This document shows, piece after piece, positions 53,516 through 64,000 of a stretch of 64,000 bases of DNA. Made by a program: the position numbers and the translations under genes. The stretch comes from Anas platyrhynchos (lineage: Eukaryota; Chordata; Aves; Anseriformes; Anatidae): positions 1,335,501 through 1,399,500 of the forward strand of contig NC_092612.1 in assembly GCF_047663525.1 (NCBI RefSeq), written 5' to 3'. Positions within the stretch are counted from its first letter, which is position 1; the number at the start of each line of letters is the position of its first letter. The notes under the pieces are model-generated. The model saw only the letters and a program-made list of their open reading frames with translations, was not told where the DNA came from and did no database searches.

Positions 53516-54330
53516 CCCCTCGTTCTGTCCTCATTCCCAGCCCGTGTTTCTCCTCTAATTACCTGGCTTCTGAGCTGGGTCCGTTTTTAATGCACAAATC
53601 AACTCTCAGACACGATTTCCTAACCAAGCTTTGTGCTTTTCAGAAGGGAACAACTGCCCAAAGCCTTGCCATCTCTACCCCATTTGAATTTCTTGACCCG
53701 GTGGCATGATTTGGTTCATTTTGGGTGAGATCTGGGGATTTCCTTCCTTATCCCTAAAGCAGGGGTGTTATTTCCTTTGCTCCTTTCGTTCCTCAGCTCA
53801 TGGGGGGCTGCAAGGAGCCCGTGGGGCTTTTCCTCCTCTTTGGTGTTCCAGTCCTAACCCTGCACCTCCCGGGGATGTCCCCAGAGCTGGTAACTGGGGC
53901 CAGGAGCCCCCCAGGGGTGGGAGCGGGCCGTGCCTCAGTTTCCCCAGCTGGACCCAGTGCCCCGGCCGAGCCGTGGCCAGGTCAGTGCCGGGGCTGCAGG
54001 AGCTGAATTTGGGGCCGGGTGTGCACGCAGCCTGGGGGAGCAGGAAGGGATAAGGCACCGTGCATGGGACCAGGGTCCAATTACCCATCCCCACCCCATC
54101 AAATCTGGCCTTAACGAAGCACTGGCTCATTAAGAAATTGCTGCCCTTCACACCTCCCATGCCTGGGGTCAAGCAGCATTAAATTAAAGTGAATTAACAC
54201 TGGGGCTGCTCATCGCCGGTGCTGGGAGAGGGAGGAAGAAGAGGCTGGGAGCCTTCGGCCTCACGGGGGGGGGGACACGGAGGAGCCTCCCCCCCAACCC
54301 CAGAGTAGGAAGGAGCCAGCTGCACGGTGT
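53516..54330. other. SMG5-BGLAP intergenic region
   Basis: About 0.8 kb with no recognisable gene. The two genes converge here. No PAQR6-like seven-helix coding sequence is present, although PAQR6 separates these genes in human. Confidence 0.55.
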
Positions 54331-54335
54331 GAGCC

Positions 54336-54341
54336 TTTATT
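54336..54341 (-). terminator. polyadenylation signal of BGLAP
   Basis: Plus-strand TTTATT gives AATAAA on the minus strand, 90 bases past the osteocalcin stop codon, consistent with the short 3' UTR known for this gene. Confidence 0.8.
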
Positions 54342-54430
54342 TCTTTCCACAATTAATGGAGGGGAGCATTAACGAAGGGTGGCCCGGGGCACAGCACCCA
54401 TGGGACCACAGTGCCACCGGGGGGGGGGGG

Positions 54431-55268
54431 TTAAACGGGGCCGTAGAAGCGCCGGTAAGCCTCCTGGAAGCCGATGTGGTCGGCCAGCTCGTCGCAGTCG
54501 GGGTTCAGCTCGCACACCTCGCGCTTGGCCTCCAGCGGGTTCCAGGCGGGTGCAGCTCCCTGGACGCTGCTGGGGACGGATGGGGGCACGCAGAGAGGGT
54601 TGGGGAGGGGCAAAAAGGCACCCAGGGAAAAGACCTGGCAGCAGGGCCCCTCCCCAGAAATGGGATTTCATCACCTGGATGGGGAGCGAGGGTTACCTGT
54701 CATAGACGTAATTCCTCTTGTGTCTCCGCGCCATCTCGGCGCTGGCACGTTTGGAGATGAAGGCTACGGGGACAGAGCAGGGGGTGAGGGAGGGCCGGGT
54801 CCTCCCCCACCCCATCCCCATCTTCGTCCCCGTCCCCATTCCCGTCCCCGGGGTGTCAGGGCCGTGTCTGGCCACGGGCACCACGGGCACTCACCTTCGG
54901 AGCTGGGCGACTCGTCGGCGCTGACGGAGTGCTCGGGGGCTGCAGGGGAAGGGTTGAGGTGCTCAATACCCCCCACTTTGCCCCCCCCAGATGCCCCCTC
55001 GCCCTGCTCCCAACCCAGTCCCTGCTCCGATCCCTCACCCAGACCCCCAAAAAGCTAACAAAAGGATCCAGGCTCCTGATCCCTGTCCCTGCACCGCGCC
55101 ACCCACCCCAAAGCTCAGAAAACCTCTCCCCGAGCCCCTCTGCTCCCCCCAGCTCACGGCGTAGGTCCCCTCCCCACAACCCGGCACCCCCCTAAAATGC
55201 CCCATACCCCTGCGGCAGAGGCCGAGGGTCAGGAGGGCCAGCAGGAGCAGCAGGACGAGGGCCTTCAT
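54431..55268 (-). CDS. BGLAP: osteocalcin (bone Gla protein), 4 exons
   Basis: Osteocalcin is a secreted vitamin-K-dependent protein of bone matrix that binds hydroxyapatite. Exons: 55268-55208, 54939-54895, 54763-54697 and 54569 (or 54566)-54431, phases matching; 103 or 102 residues. [18 protein letters not shown] is the signal peptide. The propeptide keeps the gamma-carboxylase recognition element [11 protein letters not shown] and ends in the RRHKR cleavage site. The mature protein begins NYVYDS and carries [18 protein letters not shown], with three glutamates positioned for Gla conversion and a CELNPDC disulphide loop, and ends with the invariant [12 protein letters not shown]. The mature N-terminus differs from the chicken sequence as I recall it (HYAQDSGV). 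The exon 4 acceptor is a tandem CAGCAG that allows one optional serine. Confidence 0.97.
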
Positions 55269-55321
55269 GGTGCCCGGCCGTGCAGCACCGCGCTCGCTGC
55301 AGCCCCCGGTCCCCGCTCAGT

Positions 55322-55327
55322 TTTATA
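55322..55327 (-). promoter_or_regulatory. TATA box of BGLAP
   Basis: The minus strand reads CCCTATAAAAC; TATAAA lies 54-59 bases upstream of the osteocalcin start codon, placing transcription start near 55297 and leaving a roughly 30-base 5' UTR, typical of this gene. Confidence 0.85.
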
Positions 55328-55416
55328 GGGCGCTGTCAAGGAGGGGCCCCGCAGCCCCGCCAGGGCTATTTCCAGCGCATCCGCTGGGGCCGGGAGCTGC
55401 CGGCACAGGCGGCAAT

Positions 55417-55442
55417 TGTGGTTTTGGGGTGAACTCAGTTCC
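55417..55442 (-). promoter_or_regulatory. candidate RUNX2 (OSE2) and vitamin D receptor sites
   Basis: The minus strand reads AACCACA at 55423-55417, the exact osteoblast-specific element OSE2 core bound by RUNX2, about 120 bases upstream of the predicted start site. The plus strand at 55428-55442 reads GGTGAA-CTC-AGTTCC, a direct repeat with 3-base spacing that approximates a vitamin D response element. Both element types are established regulators of osteocalcin in mammals; function here is inferred. Confidence 0.5.
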
Positions 55443-57587
55443 CCTGCAAGCAGCTGGAGCCCGCAGGGAGGGAAACACGGCCCCGGGCCAGCAGAGAGCG
55501 GCCGGTGCCCGTGGCCGGTGCCCGCCTGGCAGCACCAAGTCTCTGGCCCCTAACGGGACGGGAGATGGGGCAGCAGGGGGAGATTCCTTGCCACGCTCCC
55601 CAATCTGGGCTCCCAGTGGGCTCGTGGACACGCTGGGAGCATTTCCTGACAAAATCCATGAGGGTTTCCCCTTGGCACACGGGTTAATTTTTGCCTGGGG
55701 ACGACGCACGCTCCTTCAGCGGCAGCCGCTCGAGGTCAGCGGGGCCGCTCCCCATGCCAAGCCCCAGGAGGAGAAGGCCAGCAGACACCAGCAGCTGTCC
55801 CAGGCCACATCCTCTCCAGCACCTCGTAAAACCCCAAATCAGGGCTTTGGGAGAGCAAAAAGCGTGCTGCTGGCACAGGGCAGGTACTGAGTGGTGGGAA
55901 AGGGGACAGGAGAAGCTGGAGAAGGGAACCCTCAGGTTCCTCCTTCCCTTTACTTCTTCTTCCCAACTCCTCGACACGAGCAGAGCTCAGAGCCTTCGGC
56001 CACCCCTGGCAGCTGGCTCAGGACTTGGAGCAGTGCGAGCTTCCTCGAGCTGCCCAGGATGTTCCCCCTTGGGATCCTGACCACTTCCCAGCCGCTCAGA
56101 TCCTACAAATCCTGCCCTGTCCTGAAAAGCGGAACCGGAGGCTTTGGGGTGGAGGAGGAGAGAATTCCTGAAGCCAGAGCCTTTGACAAACAAACCCATA
56201 AAACTATAGAGTACGTGGGCCAAGGAAGCACAGCAGGAGCCAAGACCGGGGGGGGGGGAAAGCAACAGCCCCAATTTATTTAGATTATAATGCAGCGAGG
56301 GAAGGCTTGTTTATGACAAAAGGAAAATATGCCCAAGTCAGTCAATCACAGGCTGTAACGGCCTCTAATTGAAACCAGAGGCTTGTGCTTGCTGGAAATT
56401 GCTACCTTTGTTCTCAGAATTCCTGGTTCGACACCGCACCAGGCAGCTTGCACCGACAGCCCCAGTGCAACGCAGGCCAGGGGCTGACAGGTGAGGACCC
56501 GCAGCTTTTGGCAGACCTGGCATCTGCTGGAAACGCTTGTGACTGAGCCCTGCCAGGCCCAGTAAGGCTCCTCGTTATCTTCCCAGCCCTGATGAAGGAC
56601 TTTCTCCTTCCTCTGAAGAGCAGCCTCGCTTGTAGGGTTTCAGTACAGCCCTTGCAGGCAGCCTCCAGTTAAGTGCTTGCTCCCGTGGCTGGCAAATTTC
56701 AGACAGGATGGTGAAGAGCCACTCTGGGGGGTGTAACCAAACCCACCTGTGGCTTACAGATGCAAAAAATCAACAAGGAGGTTTCTTAGGGAAATATTCA
56801 GTCCCTTTACACGAGCCCACAAAGCCACAGCAGGGCCACGCTAAGCCCTGCTCAGCTCCACACGAACAAGGGACAGGTCCCTGCGTCCTATGCACTGTGG
56901 TTTTCAAGAAGTGCCCTCCCCATGTACCGTGCTCGTCTGTGCGTAGCAGAGCAGGGCTGGAAAACAGCTGGGAAAAAAAAGAATATTATGGCAACGAGGA
57001 ACCTGATGGGATAGGGCAGATGCTGACATCCTTTCTCAGGGGTCATGGGCAGAATTATTTAAAGAAGTGGGAACTGGACACGAGCACCTACAAACACAAG
57101 GCACAGGAGGAGTCTGATGTGGGCTCCTCACTCCTGAGCGCAGCACAACCACCCTCTGTGCTTTTTTTTTTTTTATGTATAAGGCACTGATTTTTCTATA
57201 ATTTGCACCTAAAATGCCTTTGAGGTCTCCAATTTGGCTTTAGCATGCCAGAATAACGCTCGTCGTAGTGCTAAGAAAGCGTGTGAGAGCTAAAGAAGTG
57301 TGGGGATGTACAGACACACTCTGGCTATCAGACCTGGGGGCATACAAATTAGTCATCTGGTCCCAAACATCCTGATGTGATTTCATATTTCTTCACAAAC
57401 TTGGAGCAAATTGTGTAAGTCCAGCAATTTTCTGGTTCTACTGCAAGTTTCTTTCAGGCGGAGAAGATGAGCTCAAGTTTGCATGGTTTGTACGTGCCAC
57501 ACGGTGTCCCACGTCCCGAGGCATCGTCAGTGCTTCAGAGCTGAAGATAAAATTCCTACGTGGAAGGTGCAGAATCTCTCTGCTTCC
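55443..57587. other. BGLAP upstream region and PMF1 3' UTR
   Basis: No gene is recognised. A minus-strand AATAAA (plus TTTATT at 56275-56280) could end a roughly 1.3-kb PMF1 3' UTR. A G-run lies at 56249-56258 and a T-run at 57161-57174. Frames of 100-207 codons here show no family resemblance. Confidence 0.45.
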
Positions 57588-59400
57588 TCACTGGGGCTCC
57601 TTGAAGGTCATGATGAGTTCTCGTTGCTCTTTGCTAATCGCCTAGAAGGAAAAGAACCACCACCAACTTCAGCACAGTGCTTTTCTCCACAGTTGCCACT
57701 GCCCCCAGCACCTACAGAATACAACCCACCGATTTTAAACGTTTGCCCCCTGGAACATCCCACTCAGCACGCTCTGGGAGCGCCCAGGGAAAACCATCCA
57801 AGGCTTCCACTGAAAATTCTCAGGCCTTCCAGGCCAGCGTCAGCAGTTTTTGGCTCTTGGTGAGGCCTTTCATGAGCGAAGGGCTTAAATATAGTGCAGC
57901 CGTTTGCTAGTCAAACCACAGCACAGCATTTCTCTCAGGCTGATGCCAACAAGAAGAGGATTTTTAAATTATTATTATTTTTTTTTTTACCTGCCAGGCT
58001 TGTCTGCGAGTGTCTATCAGCTGCTGCAGCTTAGCAATCTGATCCCTCCCTGCGAGCACAGACTCCGCTAGCTTCCTGTTTTCTTCCTCCTTCTCCTTCA
58101 GGACTTTCTGCAGGTACGACTTGTGCTTCAGGAGGTAGGGCACCACGGCGCTGCGAATGTCTTCTTCTGGGATCCCACTGGGCCGCCTGTGAAGGACCAG
58201 GACGTGAAGCCACCAGAGGGGCTCGATTCCCCTCAGCAATTAGTCTCACACGCTGTAATTGGAAGTTGTGCTTTGCCAAAACGCATCAAATCAGCTCACC
58301 AAGCCCAGCAATTTACCTTCAGCACTGCCCAAGCCTGGATGGGCAGATATAACGGGATGTGCACCCGTGGTGTAGCCCCTTGTGGGGCACGTGAGGAGAG
58401 GGAATCCTCCCCAAAACTCCGCAGTGAGCTGAGGTGTGGAGGCAGGGGATGTAATTAACTTCCCCAAACACAGAAACAAGGAATCATTATGATGATTTTG
58501 ATTAAAAGACCCGGCTTAGAGAAGCACAGACAGAAGAGTTTTCAGATGTTTTAGAAACGGTGACGTTGCTGTTAAGGTCTGTGGGGTTTTGGAGGATCCC
58601 AAAAGCACCAGACCTACACAGCACATCAGCAGGGCCCGGACATCCCACGGAGCTGCCTCTGGGCTTCCCAAACCATCTTCCACCAAAACAGCTCTTACCA
58701 GGCGGGCTCTTTCCAGTCTTTTGCCTCCTCCACGATCTTATCCAGCGAGTTGAAGAGCTCCTCCAGGTTCCCCTCCTTCTTCACCTCCTGGATCTCCTCC
58801 TGGCAGGGAAGGCACCAGAGGGATTCAGAAAGGCATCGCCCCGCTCACCTACCCCTGGTTCTCCCCAGGTGAAGGCTCCAACCTTTCCTGAGGAAAATAA
58901 AGCCTGGCAGACCACCCGGGGGGGTTTCTAACTGCTTTTTTTTCCCTATTTTAAGGCGTATTTGCCACCGAGCAGGGGGGTTTTCCACCTGGGGCTCGGA
59001 GCTTGCGTCCACCCCGGGATCCCCCTTCCCCTTTTCACCTTGATGGAAGCCTGCAGCTGGGCCACGAACTGGTCATAAATGCTCCTGGTCAGCTCGGGCT
59101 GCAGCCTGTAGAAGCGGTGGTAGCAGCTGGCGAACCTCTGGTAGCTGCAGAGCCAAAAAAAAAGGGGGGGGGAAAGGACCGGGCATCAACCACCGGGGCG
59201 CGGAGCCTTCTTCTCCTCCCCCTTCCCCTTCATCCTCACCTCCCCGCCGCCACCAGCTTCTCCATGAAGGCGTCCACCACGGCTGCGAAGAGCTGCCCGC
59301 GGCCGAGGACTCCGGCCCCGAGCTCCTCGGGGCCGCCATCGCCGCCCGCCGCCGTCCCCTCAGCCCCGCCGCTTCCCGCCTCAGCCGCGGCCGCCGCCAT
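57588..59400 (-). CDS. PMF1: polyamine-modulated factor 1, MIS12-complex kinetochore subunit (5 exons)
   Basis: PMF1 (NNF1) is a subunit of the MIS12 complex, which links inner kinetochore chromatin to the NDC80 complex. Exons: 59400-59240, 59144-59039, 58799-58699, 58186-57991 and 57641-57588, phases matching; 205 residues, the same length as human. The first exon is alanine/glycine-rich. Conserved blocks are MEKLVAAGSYQRF, FYRLQPELT, IYDQFVAQLQASIKEEI, EGNLEELFNSLDKIVEEAK, EPAWRPSGIPEEDIRS and a coiled coil (residues about 140-190) that ends in RRQAWQAISKEQREL. The short last exon encodes 17 residues ending KEPQ. The start codon lies inside an AAAATGGCGGC motif, which is also a YY1 site. 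PMF1 lies upstream of BGLAP on the same strand, as in human. Confidence 0.96.
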
Positions 59401-59459
59401 TTTGCCGCGGCCCCGCCGCCATCAGCGCGCATGCGGCGGGCGCCAAAACCGCCCCCCCC

Positions 59460-60380
59460 CCCCTCCTTCCCCCCCCCGAGGCTCCCCTCAGGGACCGAAA
59501 TTTGGGGAGGGGGCTGAGAGGGGGGGGGGATAGGGGAGGAATTGGGGTCACTGGGGGATAATGGGGGGATAAGGGAGTGATGGGGGGACGGGGACACTGT
59601 GGGGACACACTGGGAGTGACTGGGGGGGATATGGGAGTGATGGGGGGCATGGGGGGGAGGAGTGGGGGGGACACGGGAGTGACTGGGGGGGGACAGGGGG
59701 AGGAATGGGGGGGCCACGAGAGTGATAAGGGGACAGGGACACTCTGGGGACACACTGGGAGAGACACAAGAGTGACTGGAGGGGACTGGGGGGACACACG
59801 GGAGTGACACAGGAGTGACAGGGGGGACACACGAGAGTGATGGGGGGACACGGGGGGAGACACAAGAGTGACTGGGGGGGGCTGGAGGGGACACAGGAGT
59901 GAGTGGGGGGGGACACAGGAGTGATGGGGGTACAGGGACACTGGGGGAACACACAGGGAGTGACTGGGGGGGACACGGGGGAGACACAAGAGTGACTGGG
60001 GGGGCTGGAGGGGACACAGGAGTGAGTGGGGGGGACACACGAGAGTGATGGGGGGACAGGGACACTGGGGGGACACACTACAAGTGATGGGGAGACACGG
60101 GGGAGACACAAGAGTGACGGGGGGGACATGGGAAGGACACAGAAATGACTGAGGGGGACACACAGGAGTGATGGGGGTACAGGGACACTGTGGGGGGACA
60201 CGAGAGTGACTGGGGGGACATGGGGAGGACACAGGCAGTGATGGGAGTACCTGGAGGGACACGGGGGGGTGACTGGGGGGGACACAGGGAGTGATGGGGG
60301 GCAGAGGGGACACGGGGGGGGGCACTGGGAGGGACTGGAGGGGACATGGGGAGTTGATGGGGGGACACCGAGCACCCACC
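59460..60380. repeat. G-rich minisatellite upstream of PMF1
   Basis: Units of about 30-40 bp such as GGGGGGACACAGGAGTGATG, GGGGACAGGGACACTG and GAGTGACTGGGGGG repeat for about 900 bp, beginning within 60 bases of the PMF1 start codon. All G-runs are on the plus strand. The long minus-strand proline/serine-rich frames are repeat artefacts. Confidence 0.9.
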
Positions 60381-60620
60381 CCAATCCCACCAGAGCAGCC
60401 GGGTGCTTCAACCCATTTTTTTCTTTTTTTTTTTTTCTGGCTTTTTTTGGCTTTGTACAGGGTCACTGCCAGCGGCTGCTTGCTCGGGCTCTGCCGGGGA
60501 GGTTCCTCCTGGTGCTGCTTCAGAAGGCAAAATGTGAAAAGAAGGACGCGATGCTGTGGGGTGACGGGAACTGGCAGACCGACTCGCTTCAAGCCCAGGC
60601 ATCGAGTTGAAGGTCTCAAT

Positions 60621-60626
60621 TTTATT
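60621..60626 (-). terminator. candidate polyadenylation signal of SLC25A44
   Basis: Plus-strand TTTATT reads AATAAA on the minus strand, about 1.8 kb past the SLC25A44 stop. I found no closer canonical signal, so 60627-62414 may be a long 3' UTR; it holds A-rich runs at 61655-61705 and 62118-62137. Confidence 0.45.
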
Positions 60627-62414
60627 AGTCACCGAGAACTACTCCGGTTACGAGAGAAAGTATCGAGCTCGAGAACATCTGCCTGCATTTGTGGGGGCTG
60701 CTGCTTCCCCTGACACCCCAAAATTCACCCTGCTGGTGCTGGGCAGAGGCTGGTTATGGTTTGGAATTGGCATCACTGCTGCCTTGGGATGAAAATGGGG
60801 CTACCACGAACTCACAACGCTTCCCTGAAATCCTGTGGTTCCACTTCTTCCAGCAGAACCAGCGGCCACAGAGCTGACTGCAAGGGAATCAAAGAAAAAA
60901 CGCAACAGGAGAGCAGGCTGCAGGACAGCTCGGAGACATCTGTCACCTTACCGAGTGCTGCAGACAATTAAAAGGGGGATTAAGAGGTCTTTGATGACTC
61001 ATCTGCAAGCCAATTAAGGAGTGCTGCGTCCCAGAGCCGGGTTCTGCCCTCTGACTCCAGCAGTCGCTGTGCGGGTTCCACCTGTGGCAGCTGAACTGCA
61101 GACGCTGGCATCGGGCACGAATCCCTCACCGCCCGAGGTGAATCCCAAATATTGAGACCAGCAGGGTGAAATCCATCACCCCCTTCCCTCCTCCTCCTCC
61201 CCAAGCAGCAGCCTCTCGCTTCACCGTTCGGCTGCGGGTTTTTGCCGTGTCAGAAACACGCCACAGCTTCAGATTTTGATCCGGCAAGAGTGTGCAAAGA
61301 ATCATCCCCGTCCTCCCCGAACAGGACCAGCAGGATTTCGGCTCAGGCTGTATTAGCAAACCATCGCTTCTCATTCAATATGAACATGCCAGTCAGGTTT
61401 GAACTGGATCAAAAGCCAGTGCAAGATTTCTCCTTCCCTACCTCCCATCCCGCTGTAGCTCACGTCAGGCTGGGCTCTCACCTCGGCTGCTGGCAGCAGA
61501 GCAAATCCGACGCTGCCGAGCTCTGCGCTGGTTTTCGCTTAAACTAACTACAGGAGGGAAGTGGCCTCAGCCACCCTGAACATGCAGCAGCGACACATTG
61601 AACAAGGCCACGGAACAACCACTCAGTCCCCCAGAAATCAGAGTAAGCTTCCCTGAAATAAAATAATTAAAAAAAAAAAATAATTAAATTAAATAACATT
61701 AAAAACACGGGTGTCAAAAATCGCCACCGACTAACCACAAACAGCCAACTCGACCCTCAACTCGCCCGTCAGCGAGGTTTGCTGTTTGAAGGATGAGAGA
61801 CAGGAAACAGGTCCAAGAATATACAAAAAAAAACAAAAAGGTATGTACAGATCTATTTAAAACGCGGGAAATCAGGTTGTTAAGTGGTTCCAGGTTACTC
61901 TCTTCTCACACCAAGAAAAGTGCGTGAGTGGGGAAAGTTTCTTGGCTACGTTTAGTCCTCCAGCGTCCCACGGGACAACTGCAATCAGCACACGACCCAC
62001 CAGAGGGCTCTGCTGCAGTCTGTTTGGATTCCCCTGCTTGGAAGTTTGACAGAATTTAAAATAATTTAAGGAATAAACCGGCTTTTTGCTTCAACCAGCA
62101 AGTCTTTCATTTAAAATAATAAAAAAAAAAAAAAAAAGAGGGAACCGAGAATTTGCCAGGATGCATTCACGCATCTGGCTGCTCTTGAAGGAACCGTCAC
62201 AGGCGTGGCCAAGGGTCACGTTTTGGGTGGTTTGGAGCAGAAAGAGCAGCAGAGCACCAAATTGCCATCCAATCTGAAGAGGTGAATTGCAGTTGCTCCT
62301 GCTTCTGCCTCGTACTGTGAAAACTCACTCCACGTTAGCTAGAGACAAAGCTTTCCACCGTGACAGTCCAGATCCAGAGGGTTGAAAGGAAGGTTTCTCT
62401 CCCACCCTCTGCCT
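60627..62414 (-). other. probable SLC25A44 3' UTR
   Basis: No coding gene or mobile element is recognised. The sequence is moderately AT-rich and its open frames are short. The role as 3' UTR follows only from position. Confidence 0.45.
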
Positions 62415-63233
62415 CTACCAGTGTCTTGAATCCACCAGCTCCGGGCGGAGGCTCAGCTTCTTCAGGGTTTCGTAGCCCACCACGATGACGATGGTGGAAG
62501 GCGTGGCGGAGATGATGCGGGCAGAGAGGCCTTTGGTCAGGCCCCAGGGCCCTTCCTCTGCCATGAGCTGCTTGAAGGTGAGGATGATGGAGCTCTTGCC
62601 TTCCACCTGAAAATCAAAAGAGATTCACCGAGCTGCTTGATTTCATCCTGAGCTGCCCTGGGGCTCTGCTCCAACTGAATTCTATGGTTCAGCTGCTCCA
62701 ATAACCTTCATCTAGCATCCAGAACATCAAAAGGGGGACCAAAAAAAAAGCAGCAAGCCCTAACGAGGCATCGTGAAGTTTCTTAGACCTGTTCCCTCCT
62801 TCCTTCTGTCTGCCCCTTCCTCAAAGGGGCTGGGGCTCGAGTTTTGCTCAAACCAATCCTGCTGGAAGCACCTCTCCTCTCCTGACACACTCCAGGTTTG
62901 AAGGGGAGCTTTATTTCAACAAGCAGGTAGCGAAGCCACCCGAGCTGCCTCCTCCTAACACCAAATGCAAACGAAGCAGGGAGACGGCAGCACAGAACAG
63001 CCCACGGAAGGCGAGCAGCTCACCCGAAGCCGCAGGGATCAAAGGGAGCAAACCCCACCCCGGCGTCACGCTGCTGCTGCTGCAGGGAGAGGGCAGCCAG
63101 CTTACCTGCACCCGAGCTCTGATCACATCCATGGGGTTGGTGAGCGTGGAAGCGGTGGCAGCCGCGAGCGGCCCCGAGATGGCTTGCAGGAGGAGGTGGG
63201 GACAGTCCTTAGGAGTCAGGCTGGAAAGCTGCT
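62415..63233 (-). CDS. SLC25A44: mitochondrial branched-chain amino acid carrier, last two exons (partial)
   Basis: SLC25A44 imports branched-chain amino acids across the inner mitochondrial membrane. Only the last two coding exons are in the window, 63233-63106 and 62606-62415; earlier exons lie to the right, beyond the edge. The first encodes QAISGPLAAATASTLTNP followed by MDVIRARVQ, containing the third-repeat carrier signature PxDxxRxR. The second encodes VEGKSSIILTFKQLMAEEG, WGLTKGLSARIISATPST and the tail SLRPELVDSRHW, nearly identical to human. The donor after RARVQ is GTAAGC and the acceptor is TTTTCAG. The gene follows PMF1 on the same strand, as the human neighbourhood predicts. Confidence 0.96.
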
Positions 63234-64000
63234 CTGAGGACAGGAGAGAGAATAAGGATTCAGAGAGAAGCAGCTGCTTATCGGTTCCTTTATTACACGT
63301 GCTAATTTAGCCCGATTTACAGTGGGCAGAGCTCCTGATTCACCTCCTGCCACCTCTCCTCTCCCAGCACACCCACCCGGTGCTTTCCAAACCACCAAGG
63401 ACGATGGCAGAGTGCAGGGAGCGAGCCTGCGAGCACCCCAGCGCCTCAGCCTTCCAGCAGCCTTTGATCAGCTCTCAGGCCTGCTGGGCAAAGCTTGGGG
63501 GTCCCCAAAACACAGCAGGGAAACAGCCCCCCCACACCTTTTTTTAAAGGCAGGGGGGAAGCCTTTAGACAAGGCTGGCAGAGCTTCGTGGATCCACGAA
63601 GCAGACGCTGCTACCCACAGATCACCTGAGAAATATCAAGCTGAAATCCTGCTGTGTGATCTCCCCGAAGGAAATTGCCACAAGCTGCTCGTCCCGGGAA
63701 TTTCCTCAGCCTGCCCCGAACTACCTGGCACACAGGATGTGACTCTCCTCCCTCTCACACTTTTATTAGCTAAATTTGCATAGGACAGAGGCCAGAAGTC
63801 CCAGCTGTTGTTTGTTTTTGTTTTTTTTTTTTGATGGTTTGGTGGCTGTGCCTAGCTGGAAGAGAGGAGAGGAGGAAGCTGCTCCATTTATGACCCAGAA
63901 CACCTGATCTGAACCGCAGCCAGCTGCGGACTTTGAGCCCTGAGGAAAGTTCAGTGCCCGCTGCTGCTGGCAGCCAAAACCTGCACTCTGCCCAGGGACC
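63234..64000 (-). other. SLC25A44 intron (to window edge)
   Basis: No further exon of the carrier is recognisable here. A T-rich run lies at 63815-63832. Confidence 0.5.

Noticed and set aside
50519-53709. Several 100-200 codon frames downstream of SMG5
   Set aside because: No family resemblance, overlapping frames on both strands, and homopolymer tracts inside them; they fit 3' UTR or intergenic DNA.
56425-56445. GGTTCGACACC, a tRNA B-box-like sequence
   Set aside because: No A-box or acceptor-stem pairing at the right distance, so neither a tRNA gene nor a SINE can be supported.
59073-60619. Proline/serine-rich minus frames of 287-412 codons upstream of PMF1
   Set aside because: Translation of the G-rich minisatellite; the frames shadow each other in all three phases.

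Overview
The window reads as a gene-dense, GC-rich stretch of a bird microchromosome. Three things point to birds: CR1 LINE fragments of the avian type, short introns packed with GC-rich minisatellites, and an osteocalcin of avian form. From memory, the gene set corresponds to the small chicken chromosome 25, but the mature osteocalcin N-terminus here differs from the chicken protein, so I think this is another bird. Exons below were joined by hand using splice sites, reading phase and recalled vertebrate orthologues.

Layout from left to right. ENSA (minus, 344-1863) has a CpG/CCAAT promoter to its right. GOLPH3L (minus, 3602-7043) and HORMAD1 (minus, 9417-18056) follow. A previously unnamed plus-strand gene (19971-22844) encodes a membrane/coiled-coil protein of SUN-family architecture whose SUN domain is cut off just after it begins. 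HAX1 (minus, 23984-25759) lies next, then a solo retroviral LTR (about 27040-27567). SMG5 (plus, 27928-49753) is the largest gene, with 22 coding exons. BGLAP/osteocalcin (minus, 54431-55268), PMF1 (minus, 57588-59400) and the 3' end of SLC25A44 (minus, 62415 to beyond the right edge region) close the window.

The genes are not one pathway. ENSA controls mitotic phosphatase PP2A-B55, GOLPH3L is a Golgi PI4P reader, HORMAD1 is a meiotic axis protein, HAX1 is a mitochondrial survival factor, SMG5 acts in nonsense-mediated decay, BGLAP is a bone matrix hormone/protein, PMF1 is an MIS12-complex kinetochore subunit and SLC25A44 is a mitochondrial branched-chain amino acid carrier. In human these genes occupy three separate places on 1q21-q22; here they are contiguous, and PAQR6, which lies between SMG5 and BGLAP in human, is not seen.

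Most of the remaining DNA is introns, UTRs and tandem repeats: a TTGGG-type array, a 21-22 bp array filling a HAX1 intron, G-rich arrays beside the ENSA, SMG5 and PMF1 promoters, and others. I found no CRISPR, no tRNA or rRNA gene, and no prokaryote-like system. The most unusual item is the truncated SUN-family gene.
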